A stretch of 64,000 nt of DNA from Candidatus Gastranaerophilales bacterium. Its GTDB lineage: Bacteria > Cyanobacteriota > Vampirovibrionia > Gastranaerophilales > Gastranaerophilaceae. How positions within the stretch are numbered: the stretch's first letter is position 1; every line of letters starts with the position of its first letter. Below, in pieces: positions 23,279 through 31,351 of the stretch. The stretch covers positions 11,531 through 75,530 of the forward strand of contig CAAFYU010000040.1 in assembly GCA_900767135.1 (NCBI GenBank), written 5' to 3'. The position numbers and the translations under genes were made by a program. The notes under the pieces are model-generated. The model worked only from the letters and a program-made list of their open reading frames with translations, was not told the DNA's origin and ran no database searches.

Positions 23279-24820
23279 ATGCATAAAACCCATGCCAACA
23301 TAAACCCTTGGATAGTCATGATTCCCGTTATGATAGCCGTCTTTATGTATGCACTTGATGAAACAATTTCAAACGTAGCTTTGCCATATATGGCAGGAAG
23401 TTTTTCAATCAGTCACAACGAGTCAACTTGGATTATTACAAGTTACCTTGTTGCCAGTGGTGTAATTATTCCGGCGGTTGATTTCTTCTCAAAACTTATG
23501 GGTAGAAAAGCATATTTCCTATTAAGTATAACAATATTTACAATAGCCTCAATAATGTGCGGCTTGTCAACTTCAATGCCAATGATACTTTTTGCACGTA
23601 TTTTACAAGGTATCGGAGGAGGCGGAATTATGCCGATTTCTCAGGCGATAATTTTCGAAATTTTTCCAAAAGAAAAACGAGCAGCAGCGATGGCGGTTTT
23701 CGGACTTGGAGTTGTAATGGCTCCGATTATGGGGCCGGCACTCGGCGGTTGGTTGACTGAAACTTGGTCTTGGCCATTCATTTATTTCGTCAATGTTCCT
23801 TTTGGAATTGCGGCTTTCCACCTCACCAAAAGCTTTATATTTGACCCTGATTACGCTAAAAAACAGAAAAATATCACAATGGATTATTCCGGTTTTTTCT
23901 GTCTGTGCATTTGGCTTTTAACCCTTCAAGTAGTATTGGACAAAGGAAACGATGCAGATTGGTTTTCAACAGCTTGGATTTGCAAAACTTTTGCAGTGTC
24001 TTTAATCGCAATGATTGCGTTTTTTACAATCCAAGCAAAAAAGAAGAAACCGCTTATTGATTTATCAATAATGAAGGACGGAAACTTTTTCTTCGGCACC
24101 ATTGTTCTAATGGTGTTAATGGGAGTTATGATGGCATCAGCAGCAATTTTGCCGTCAATGTTACAAAGATTAATGGGATACACATCATTTTTAAGCGGAA
24201 TTTCAATGATACCTCGTGGTGGAGGTTGTCTTTTAGCAACAATAGCTTGCGGAGTTTTAACTCCAAAAATAGGGACAAAACCTTTAATCATAGCAGGCTT
24301 GATTATCCTTGGAATCGGCGGTTTAATGTTTGGGGAAATAAACACAAATATTGCACTTGTTGACATTGCATTGCCAAACTTTATATTCGGACTTGGAATG
24401 ATTATGGCAATGGTTCCGATGATGAACTTATCTTGTAGCACATTGACAAATGACGAACAAACAAACGCAGCAGGGGTTCAAAACCTTCTTAAAAATATTG
24501 GTGCAGCAATCGGAACATCTATTGCAACAACGATGATTTCAAGATTTTCACAAGTTCATCAAATGATGATGGTAGGGCATTTAAACTTTACCAACAATGT
24601 TTTTGTTCAAAAAGTTACAGCTGTCGCATCAGGCTTGGCAAGCAGTACAGACATGGCAAGTGCGACTCACATGGCTGAAAAAATGGTATATAGCCAACTA
24701 ATCCAACAAGCAAGTCTTTGGGGATATGTTGAAACTTTCAGATACTTTGGAGTTGCAGCATTTGTAACTATTCCTCTCGTCCTTTTAATAAGATCAAAAG
24801 GACATGGAAAAATAAAATAA
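23279..24820 (+). CDS. DHA2-family MFS multidrug efflux transporter (EmrB/QacA type)
   Basis: Proton-driven drug exporter of 513 residues with about 14 transmembrane segments. Diagnostic stretches are MIAVFMYALDETISNVALPYMAGSF (helix 1, with the DHA2 aspartate), WIITSYLVASGVIIP, motif A-like KLMGRKAYFLLS, and motif C GLGVVMAPIMGPALGGWL. A membrane-fusion partner (EmrA) is not adjacent. The ATG follows GGAGAG. An attenuator-like hairpin in the leader suggests inducible expression. It is convergent with the HAD gene, with 3 bp between the stops. The drug specificity cannot be read from the sequence. Confidence 0.9.
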   Translation: MHKTHANINPWIVMIPVMIAVFMYALDETISNVALPYMAGSFSISHNESTWIITSYLVASGVIIPAVDFFSKLMGRKAYFLLSITIFTIASIMCGLSTSMPMILFARILQGIGGGGIMPISQAIIFEIFPKEKRAAAMAVFGLGVVMAPIMGPALGGWLTETWSWPFIYFVNVPFGIAAFHLTKSFIFDPDYAKKQKNITMDYSGFFCLCIWLLTLQVVLDKGNDADWFSTAWICKTFAVSLIAMIAFFTIQAKKKKPLIDLSIMKDGNFFFGTIVLMVLMGVMMASAAILPSMLQRLMGYTSFLSGISMIPRGGGCLLATIACGVLTPKIGTKPLIIAGLIILGIGGLMFGEINTNIALVDIALPNFIFGLGMIMAMVPMMNLSCSTLTNDEQTNAAGVQNLLKNIGAAIGTSIATTMISRFSQVHQMMMVGHLNFTNNVFVQKVTAVASGLASSTDMASATHMAEKMVYSQLIQQASLWGYVETFRYFGVAAFVTIPLVLLIRSKGHGKIK

Positions 24821-24823
24821 CCA

Positions 24824-25630
24824 TTATTTTTGACAAAAACAGAATTTATCAATAGCTTTTACAAAACCATCGTTCTCAACCGAATCAGTAATAAAGTTTG
24901 CACATTCTTTAAGTTCAGGTGTAGCATTGCCCATTGCAACTTTAACACCACCGGCTTTTAAAAGCTCTATGTCGTTGTTTTGATCCCCGATTGTCAAAAT
25001 TTCATCTTGTGACAAATTCCAATGTTTTGCCAAAAATTCAACGCCCAACGATTTTTTAGCCATAGGGCTTCCGATTTCACAGAAAAACGGAGTTGATTTC
25101 ACAATATAAAGTTCAGGAAATTTCGCCTGTAACTCGTTTACCCAGCCCGTTACACGTTCTGCATTTCCATAATCAATAGCCAAAATCTTGTTCACATTTT
25201 CAATTTTCAACGACTCAAACGGACAAACCGTATATGGCACAAACTTTCCATCAGTATATCTTTTCACGCAATCGTCATCTTTTTCAACATACAATTTATC
25301 ATCAATATATAAATTCAAATGAACATCATTTTCGTGTGCCCAGTTAATAATCTCTTTTGCATAGTCACTATCAAGATTTTCTTGATACAGCGTTTTTCCA
25401 TCACTATCTTTAATCAACCCGCCTTGATATGAAACAACAGGCGAATTTAATCCTAATTCATCTCTCAAATGTTTTGTGGCACAATGCATTCTGCCGGTTA
25501 CAAGAACAACTTTAACCCCGTTTTCTTGCAGTTTTTTAACACAATTTTTTACCCCGTCAGAAACCCTCGTATCCCATTTCACAAGCGTTCCGTCAATATC
25601 AGTTGCAACAAGTTTAATTTTGCCTGTCAT
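24824..25630 (-). CDS. HAD-superfamily Cof-type phosphatase
   Basis: A 268-residue haloacid-dehalogenase hydrolase of the Cof/YidA (IIB cap) type. Motif I is ATDIDGTLVKWD (D10 and D12), motif II is LVTGRM, and motif III/IV is the late lysine with TIGDQNNDIELLKAG. The cap domain fills about residues 85-190. Such enzymes dephosphorylate sugar phosphates or flavin precursors; the substrate is not determined. It is 3 bp downstream of the NUDIX gene, with an AAAGGAT ribosome binding site, forming a two-gene unit. Confidence 0.9.
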   Translation of the reverse strand: MTGKIKLVATDIDGTLVKWDTRVSDGVKNCVKKLQENGVKVVLVTGRMHCATKHLRDELGLNSPVVSYQGGLIKDSDGKTLYQENLDSDYAKEIINWAHENDVHLNLYIDDKLYVEKDDDCVKRYTDGKFVPYTVCPFESLKIENVNKILAIDYGNAERVTGWVNELQAKFPELYIVKSTPFFCEIGSPMAKKSLGVEFLAKHWNLSQDEILTIGDQNNDIELLKAGGVKVAMGNATPELKECANFITDSVENDGFVKAIDKFCFCQK

Positions 25631-25633
25631 AAT

Positions 25634-26161
25634 TTATCCTTTAATCTGTGCTTTCATCAACGCACAAAGCGTTTTGGCATCAATAATTCTGCCATCATTA
25701 ATCATTTTAAAAACTTCGTCCGATTCAATTTCCAACGGCTCCAAAATTTCACCTTCATCAGGGTGACAATGTGTAAATTCAAGGTTTTCAGCCTTGTAAA
25801 GATATAATTTTTCATCACTGTAACCGGGGGAAGTATAGACGAAACCTAAGTCAGTCCAATCGTTTGCACAATAACCTGTTTCTTCTTCAAGTTCACGTTT
25901 TGCTGCTTCAAACGGATCTTCATTCGGTTCAAGTTTTCCGGCCGGAAGTTCGTACAAAATCTCTTTCATAGGATAGCGAAATTGCTTCACAAGAAGAATT
26001 TTACTTCCTTTATAAGCCAAAACAACCACACCGCCGGAGTGCTTAACCACTTCTCTGAAAGAAGTTTGTCCGGTCGGCAATTCCACACTGTCTTTGTACA
26101 ATTTAACGACTCTTCCGTCGAATATTAATTTTGAGTCTAATGTTTTTTCTGCAAATTCCAT
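25634..26161 (-). CDS. NUDIX hydrolase, ADP-ribose pyrophosphatase type
   Basis: A 175-residue NUDIX enzyme. The box GKLEPNED...REL.EE.G fits G-x5-E-x7-REL-x-EE-x-G exactly, around residues 75-97. VYTSPGYSDEKLYLY downstream is typical of ADP-ribose/GDP-mannose pyrophosphatases (NudF-like). It probably hydrolyses ADP-ribose to AMP and ribose 5-phosphate. The start is the ATG at 26161; a codon eight residues upstream would reach into the promoter. TATAAT lies 6 nt before the ATG with no Shine-Dalgarno, so the mRNA may be leaderless. It is followed by the HAD phosphatase. Confidence 0.9.
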   Translation of the reverse strand: MEFAEKTLDSKLIFDGRVVKLYKDSVELPTGQTSFREVVKHSGGVVVLAYKGSKILLVKQFRYPMKEILYELPAGKLEPNEDPFEAAKRELEEETGYCANDWTDLGFVYTSPGYSDEKLYLYKAENLEFTHCHPDEGEILEPLEIESDEVFKMINDGRIIDAKTLCALMKAQIKG

Positions 26162-26167
26162 AATTTG

Positions 26168-26173
26168 ATTATA
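26168..26173 (-). promoter_or_regulatory. -10 box of the NUDIX gene, 6 nt before ATG
   Basis: TATAAT on the minus strand, then CAAATT and the ATG. It lies just after the stop region of the antitoxin gene, whose last bases it overlaps or abuts. Confidence 0.5.
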
Positions 26174-26184
26174 ACACAAAAACA

Positions 26185-26487
26185 TTATGCCACTTTTAAA
26201 GTATAACCAAGTTCCTTCAAAAGCTTTAACACAGTATCAAACTGAGGAGTCACATCTCCATTAAATATTGCATATAAATTACTTCTCGAAATACCCGTTT
26301 TTCTAGAAATATTTGATATATTATCCTTAACTCTCACAACATATTCTAAAGCTCGAACAAAGGCATTCAAGTCACCATCTTGAAGATATTCATCTAAATT
26401 TAAAGACAACCATTCTTTTATGTCTTCTTCTGTTTTTAGTTCACTTTCAATTATTTTCGACAAGTCAAAATCTTTTGTATTTTTCAT
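26185..26487 (-). CDS. HigA-like antitoxin (HTH addiction-module antidote)
   Basis: A 100-residue protein of the putative addiction-module antidote group (COG3636-like). The C-terminal half is a helix-turn-helix: VRVKDNISNISRKTGISRSNLYAIFNGDVTPQFDTVLKLLKELGY. The N-terminal half (DLSKIIESELKTEEDIKEWLSLNLDEYLQDGD) matches the toxin-binding part of this group. The ATG overlaps the toxin gene stop by 4 bp. It should neutralise the toxin and bind the palindrome at 26822-26839 to autoregulate the operon. Confidence 0.88.
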   Translation of the reverse strand: MKNTKDFDLSKIIESELKTEEDIKEWLSLNLDEYLQDGDLNAFVRALEYVVRVKDNISNISRKTGISRSNLYAIFNGDVTPQFDTVLKLLKELGYTLKVA

Positions 26488-26810
26488 TGTTCTAAACCTT
26501 TCAAATAATTTATAATTTCATTTGCTTTTTTAATATCTTTTACTTGAGATTTTTTATCACCACCATTAATTAGTAGAACAATAATCTCATCTTGAATTGT
26601 ATAATATACCCGACAACCGGCACCATAACTAAATCGCAATTCATATAAAAATTCATTTAATTGCTTATGATCACCAAAATTTCCATCTCTTAATCGTTCA
26701 AATCTTAACAAAATTCTCTTACGAATTGTGCCATCTAATGATTTTAACCAATCAAGTATAGGTTCTTTACCGTTATCATCAATGTAGTTTTTCAAAATAT
26801 ATTCTGACAT
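26484..26810 (-). CDS. RelE/HigB-like type II toxin
   Basis: A 108-residue toxin of the RelE/ParE fold, COG3657-like (phage-derived Gp49-like/HigB group). Key stretches are EPILDWLKSLDGTIRKRILLRFERLRDGNFGDHKQL, LYELRFSYGAGCRVYYTIQDEIIVLLINGGDKKSQVKDIKKA, with the conserved basic residues (R near the GAGCRVYY strand, K in GGDKKSQ). Such toxins cut mRNA on the ribosome. The order is toxin then antitoxin, as in higBA. A near-consensus promoter overlaps the operator 10-40 bp upstream. The start codon lies only about 9 nt after the -10 box, so the leader is almost absent. Confidence 0.9.
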   Translation of the reverse strand: MSEYILKNYIDDNGKEPILDWLKSLDGTIRKRILLRFERLRDGNFGDHKQLNEFLYELRFSYGAGCRVYYTIQDEIIVLLINGGDKKSQVKDIKKANEIINYLKGLEQ

Positions 26811-26819
26811 TACAATTCT

Positions 26820-26848
26820 ATTGTACTACATTTAGTACACTTTGTCAA
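26820..26848 (-). promoter_or_regulatory. toxin-antitoxin promoter with embedded palindromic operator
   Basis: Minus strand: TTGACA (26843-26848), 17-bp spacer, TACAAT (26820-26825). The palindrome TGTACTA-CATT-TAGTACA (26822-26839, plus-strand reading) covers the -10 box and most of the spacer, as expected for autorepression by the antitoxin. Confidence 0.8.
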
Positions 26849-26857
26849 TTGCAAAAC

Positions 26858-28027
26858 TTACAACGCCCTGATAATTGCTTTTATATTTATGTCAGTAACC
26901 TTTAAAAGTGCGACAGTGCGAGCAGTTTCATCGAAATTCCCGAGAGATTTCAAAACTTCTGCCGTTTTCAAAATTAGTGTTTGATTATTTGATTTCAAAA
27001 GTTCTCGAATAGCAAGTTCATCTGTCGCAAAGTCAAGTGCTGTAAAGACAAACGGGCTATCTTCCCTCAATTCATCATTAATATATTTTTCCAAATCTTT
27101 TTTCTTTACACTGTTCAAAAGCTTTTTGATATCGAAAATTTCATTTTTAGTATTTTTGTCCTCGTCATAAAGATACTCGTCATTCTCGGTCAAAGTATCA
27201 AATTTATCACGTGCATTAAGGAGTGTAATCGCAACCTTGCTATCGTCATGATTATTAATCAACTCCTCAAACACTTCAAAAAGTTCAAAATCAAACACAA
27301 CCGACAACGGTAAAATTTCACCTAATGCGTTAGTTATGTAAATAATCGCAAGTAAAGCGTTTTCATAGTCGGTTTTGATTAACTCATAAAGTGGCACAAG
27401 GTAAGGGATTTCACCTGAGATATTTTCAGCCATTGTCGAAGTTTTCATCGCCTCAAAAAGCTTCGGAACAGCTTTTTTATCGCCATAAGCAGTCAAAAAT
27501 TTTACAGCTGATAACTTTTCAAAATCATCAGTGTTTTGGAGTTTTTCAATTGCTTCATCAAAACTTTTTTCGTCATGCCACGCCCCAAGCGTCATTGCAC
27601 AATTCTGAGCTAAAAACTCGTTGTCAGAATAAGAATTTAATCTCAAAAACTCATACGCAAGCGGGTCTTGAATTTTTGCAAAATATTTTGCAGCATAAGT
27701 TTTTTCGTTATCACAACCGTTTTCAAACTTATCCAACATCAAGTCTGTCAAGTCCTCATCAGCGTATTTCACAAGCGAACCAACTATTGCATCTTCATAA
27801 GACTGAGAATAATATTTCAAAAATTCAACCAAGTTTTGGTAATTATTCTGATTAACCGCATTTTCAATTCTTTGTGCGACATTGTTTTTGACAAAATCGA
27901 AAAGAAAATCGTCGTTATCGACAAGCTCTTTGAATAATTCGACATCACAATCATCTACGAGGTGTTTTGCAACAGCTTCATAGTCGTTTTTATTTTTACC
28001 GGTAAGTTTTTTAAGGTTGTCAGTCAT
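26858..28027 (-). CDS. HEAT-repeat-like helical protein
   Basis: A 389-residue all-helical acidic protein. It is built of roughly 30-residue two-helix modules (CDNEKTYAAKYFAKIQDPLAYEFL; SDNEFLAQNCAMTLGAWHDEKSFDEAIEKL; DDFEKLSAVKFLTAYGDKKAVPKLFEAM), the pattern of HEAT/PBS-lyase repeats, suggesting a protein-protein scaffold. There is no signal peptide, membrane segment or catalytic motif. The start is taken at the ATG at 28027 (MTDNLKK), six codons inside the longest frame. There is no clear Shine-Dalgarno. A half-copy of a degenerate tandem repeat (28053-28096) lies upstream. The partner is unknown. Confidence 0.75.
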   Translation of the reverse strand: MTDNLKKLTGKNKNDYEAVAKHLVDDCDVELFKELVDNDDFLFDFVKNNVAQRIENAVNQNNYQNLVEFLKYYSQSYEDAIVGSLVKYADEDLTDLMLDKFENGCDNEKTYAAKYFAKIQDPLAYEFLRLNSYSDNEFLAQNCAMTLGAWHDEKSFDEAIEKLQNTDDFEKLSAVKFLTAYGDKKAVPKLFEAMKTSTMAENISGEIPYLVPLYELIKTDYENALLAIIYITNALGEILPLSVVFDFELFEVFEELINNHDDSKVAITLLNARDKFDTLTENDEYLYDEDKNTKNEIFDIKKLLNSVKKKDLEKYINDELREDSPFVFTALDFATDELAIRELLKSNNQTLILKTAEVLKSLGNFDETARTVALLKVTDINIKAIIRAL

Positions 28028-28052
28028 ACTTATGCACAAAATCAAAAGATCA

Positions 28053-28096
28053 TTACTGTAATGGTCTTTTCACTTCTCACCTTTCACTTTTCACTT
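28053..28096. repeat. degenerate tandem repeat resembling one repeat arm
   Basis: CTTTTCACTTCTCACCTTTCACTTTTCACTTT-like 7-8-bp units preceded by a short ATTACTGTAAT palindrome. It looks like one arm of the tandem-unit repeat family without its partner arm or core. Confidence 0.45.
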
Positions 28097-28098
28097 TA

Positions 28099-28701
28099 TT
28101 AATCCAAATAGAACACTGTAATAACTTTGTGTCCTTCTTCTGCATATTGAACAGCGTTGTGCAAAGTTTTACTTGTGTGTGACAAGAAACAGATTAATTG
28201 ATTACAATCGTCAATAATTTCTCTGTTACAAACTCTTGAAGCATCTGCCAAAGTCATCATAGCTCTATCAGGGTGTTCAATAATATTTGGCACACCAATA
28301 AGTTGGTTTTGAACATCTGACGGCTGTTGCCCGATTGTTTGAGGCAAAATTACTCTCAATTTGTCAGGGTTAGCCTTCATAGCACCACGAATTGCAGCTG
28401 CGTTAGTACCTGATGACCCACCTGATGTAATAATTGTGTTACCTTGCATTACAAGTGCTGTTGACAATGTTTCAATCATTTGTTGGTGAGTAATAGGAAG
28501 GTTACGACTTCCGATAATAGCGATTCGCTTTGCGGATTGCTGAATAGTTGCTAATTCCATAGCAAGTTCATCAACTGTATCGGGTGAACCTGATGAAACA
28601 GTATCCATATCTTCATCAATCGGAACAACGATTGAGCTTTGTTTTTCTTTGTTTGCGTCTTCTGAACCCATAAATACTTTTGTCATATCAGTTTCTGTCA
28701 T
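28099..28701 (-). CDS. DprA-like SLOG-domain protein of cyanobacterial type
   Basis: A 200-residue protein related to the Rossmann-like SLOG/DprA domain. The core (about 50-200) shows AKRIAIIGSRNLPITHQQMIETLSTALVMQGNTIITSGGSSGTNAAAIRGAM, with the dinucleotide-type GSR and SGG(x)GTN motifs, then LICFLSHTSKTLHNAVQYAEEGHKVITVFY. The first 50 residues are acidic and disordered. It lacks the extra domains of full DprA. From memory, Cyanobacteria encode a close relative annotated as DNA recombination-mediator protein A. Its biochemical role is unproven. The ribosome binding site is TAGGAAA. It is divergent from pcrA. Confidence 0.82.
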   Translation of the reverse strand: MTETDMTKVFMGSEDANKEKQSSIVVPIDEDMDTVSSGSPDTVDELAMELATIQQSAKRIAIIGSRNLPITHQQMIETLSTALVMQGNTIITSGGSSGTNAAAIRGAMKANPDKLRVILPQTIGQQPSDVQNQLIGVPNIIEHPDRAMMTLADASRVCNREIIDDCNQLICFLSHTSKTLHNAVQYAEEGHKVITVFYLD

Positions 28702-28783
28702 TTTTCCTACTTTCTGATTGCAATCTATACATTTTTAGTTTATGCTGATTATATCACAAAAATTTGATTTTGGGAATAGGGAT

Positions 28784-31318
28784 ATGGGAAATATATTAGA
28801 TAATCTTAACAAAGAACAAAGAGAAGCAGTAGAAACCGTTCGAGGACCTTTACTAGTCCTTGCCGGTGCAGGTAGCGGAAAAACTAAATTGTTAACTTCA
28901 AGAATTGCTTACCTTATACAAAATGGGGTTAAACCTCGAAACATTTTAGCCGTAACATTTACCAACAAAGCTGCAAAAGAAATGAAAGAACGTCTAGGGA
29001 ACATCTTGGGCGAAAATGTCGTAAAATATATGTGGGTTGGCACATTCCATGGCATTTGCGGAAGAATTTTGAGAGAAAACATTGAAAATTATAGTTTTCA
29101 ATCAGGCAAAAAACTTGATAAAAACTTTTCGATTTATGACGAAACAGATTCCAACGCCGTAATTAAACAGGCTATTAAAAAACTTAATCTTGATGATAAA
29201 GTGTATGCTCCAAAACTTGTAAAAACAGTTATTTCCAACGCTAAAAACAAGATGCAAGACGCGTATACATTTGCGACCTTTGCAAGAGATTTCAAGTCAC
29301 AAAAAATTGCTCAAATTTACGAAGAATATGAAAATTCGCTAAACAACAACAACGCAATCGATTTTGACGACATGTTGATGTTGACAGTAAAACTTCTCGA
29401 ACAGTGCAAAGAAGTTCGTCAACAATACTATGACAGATTTCAACACATTTTGGTCGACGAGTTTCAGGACACCAACATGGCTCAATATAAACTTATTAAC
29501 ATGCTTTATACAAACCTTGAGCCGGATATTCCTGATGAACGCTCTCTTTGCGTTGTAGGTGATGTCGATCAGTCAATTTACAGTTGGCGTGGTGCTGATT
29601 ACACGATTATTTTGAACTTCCAAAAAGATTTCAAAAAAACAAAATTAATCAAACTTGAACAAAATTACCGTTCAACTGCAAACATCTTGAACGTCGCAAA
29701 CGCAATCATTGAGAACAATACAGAGCGTGTTGATAAAGTTCTTTATTCTCAAAAAGGTGACGGAGAACTAATCGACTATTTTGAGGCACAAGATGAAGCG
29801 GACGAGGCAAACTTTATTGCAAGCAGAATTAAACAAGATTCAGGCGGAGATTACAACCGTTACGCAATTCTTTATCGTACAAACTCGCAATCTCGTGCAC
29901 TTGAAGAAGCTTGCATGGGTGCCGGAATTCCGTATAAAATTTACGGCGGTCTAAAATTCTACGACCGTAAAGAAGTAAAGGACATTATTGCGTACTTGAA
30001 ATTAATCTACAACACTGATGATTCGCAAAGTTTCAGAAGGATTGTAAACGTTCCAAAACGTGCAATCGGTGATACGACGGTTAAGAATTTGGCAGAATTC
30101 GCTGATAAAGAAGACATAAGCCTTTTTGCAGCATGCCAGCGAATTGAAGAAGCTGATGAAATTCCGCCAAGAACTCGTTCAAAATTAAAAGATTTTTCAG
30201 AGCTGATTTTGAAGTTTGTAAATGCGAAAGACTCTTATTCTTTGCAAGATTTCGTAACTCTTGTCATCGAAAAAACAGGGTATTTGACAGAATTACAATC
30301 ACAAAACACACCTGAAAGTGAAGCTGATATTGAAAACTTGCAAGAATTGGTAAATGTTGCGGGCGAATTTGTTCCGGAAGAAAGCGACAATGCTTTGGGC
30401 GAATTTTTGCAACAAGTTGCTCTCGTATCAGATTTGGACGGAATGGAAGATATTTCAAACAACGTAACTTTGATGACTTTACACTCCGCAAAAGGTTTGG
30501 AATTCCCGATTGTGTTCCTTGCCGGCTGTGATGAAGGTGTATTCCCACACCAAAGAACCTTCAATATTCCATCAGAAATGGAAGAAGAACGTCGCTTGAT
30601 GTACGTTGGGGTTACTCGTGCAGAAGAAAAACTTTACCTGACATCTGCGAAACGCCGTCAAATGTGGGGTGAATACAAATATTACAACCCATCAAGATTT
30701 ATTGATGAAATTCCACCGCAACTGTTGAACAAAATAGGCTTTGAAGGCTCTACAAGCGGAACTTCTACATTCCAAAATGCAGTTTCCAAAGCAAGAACAG
30801 GCAAATCAAATTATTCATATTCATCTGCACAATCAGATAGTTTTGGCTATATAAAACCTTCATCAGGCTTTGGAAAAGGCTTTGTTGCCCCGACAAGAGG
30901 ACTTGCAACAGGCAAATCTCAAAGTGACAGACAAAGACAAAATTCCGCATACTCTCAACAACCTCACAGAACGCCATCTCGCACGATTTTGGTAAAATCA
31001 CAGGCAAACAAACAGCGTGATGATGAGAGAGTTAAGGAATTTTTCAAAGACAACGCAATTAAACGCATGCTTGAAGAAAAAAAACAAAAAGAGCGTATAC
31101 AACAGGCAGAAGAAGCTGAACGCCAACGTCGAATGGAAGCAACAACTCCAATTGAATATGTATTTAATGTCGGCGAAAGAGTTTTCCATGATAAGCTTGG
31201 CATCGGACATATTCAAGACGTAACCCAAATCGGTGACAGTATGATGTACACAATAGATTTTGGTACACAAGGCGTAAAAGCAATGGACGCTGCATACGCT
31301 AAGTTAAAAAAATTCTAA
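28784..31318 (+). CDS. pcrA: UvrD/PcrA-family 3'-5' DNA helicase
   Basis: SF1A helicase for repair and for removal of proteins from DNA. The start is chosen at the ATG at 28784 (MGNILDNLNKEQREAV), where the family begins; a longer form from 28742 is possible. The 844-residue chain has Walker A GAGSGKT (about residue 33), TFTNKAAKEMKER, Walker B VDEFQDTN, QSIYSWRGAD, LEQNYRST, VTLMTLHSAKGLEFP and VGVTRAEEKLYL. After about residue 650 there is a polar Ser/Gln-rich linker, a charged coiled coil, and a PcrA-type Tudor-like C-terminus (NVGERVFHDKLGIGHI) that contacts RNA polymerase in characterised PcrA. Confidence 0.95.
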   Translation: MGNILDNLNKEQREAVETVRGPLLVLAGAGSGKTKLLTSRIAYLIQNGVKPRNILAVTFTNKAAKEMKERLGNILGENVVKYMWVGTFHGICGRILRENIENYSFQSGKKLDKNFSIYDETDSNAVIKQAIKKLNLDDKVYAPKLVKTVISNAKNKMQDAYTFATFARDFKSQKIAQIYEEYENSLNNNNAIDFDDMLMLTVKLLEQCKEVRQQYYDRFQHILVDEFQDTNMAQYKLINMLYTNLEPDIPDERSLCVVGDVDQSIYSWRGADYTIILNFQKDFKKTKLIKLEQNYRSTANILNVANAIIENNTERVDKVLYSQKGDGELIDYFEAQDEADEANFIASRIKQDSGGDYNRYAILYRTNSQSRALEEACMGAGIPYKIYGGLKFYDRKEVKDIIAYLKLIYNTDDSQSFRRIVNVPKRAIGDTTVKNLAEFADKEDISLFAACQRIEEADEIPPRTRSKLKDFSELILKFVNAKDSYSLQDFVTLVIEKTGYLTELQSQNTPESEADIENLQELVNVAGEFVPEESDNALGEFLQQVALVSDLDGMEDISNNVTLMTLHSAKGLEFPIVFLAGCDEGVFPHQRTFNIPSEMEEERRLMYVGVTRAEEKLYLTSAKRRQMWGEYKYYNPSRFIDEIPPQLLNKIGFEGSTSGTSTFQNAVSKARTGKSNYSYSSAQSDSFGYIKPSSGFGKGFVAPTRGLATGKSQSDRQRQNSAYSQQPHRTPSRTILVKSQANKQRDDERVKEFFKDNAIKRMLEEKKQKERIQQAEEAERQRRMEATTPIEYVFNVGERVFHDKLGIGHIQDVTQIGDSMMYTIDFGTQGVKAMDAAYAKLKKF

Positions 31319-31351
31319 TAAAAAACGATATCGTCACAAAATTCAAAAGTC

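Noticed and set aside
24820..24824. A terminator between the convergent efflux and HAD genes.
   Set aside because: The stops are 3 bp apart and no hairpin with a T-run was seen around them.
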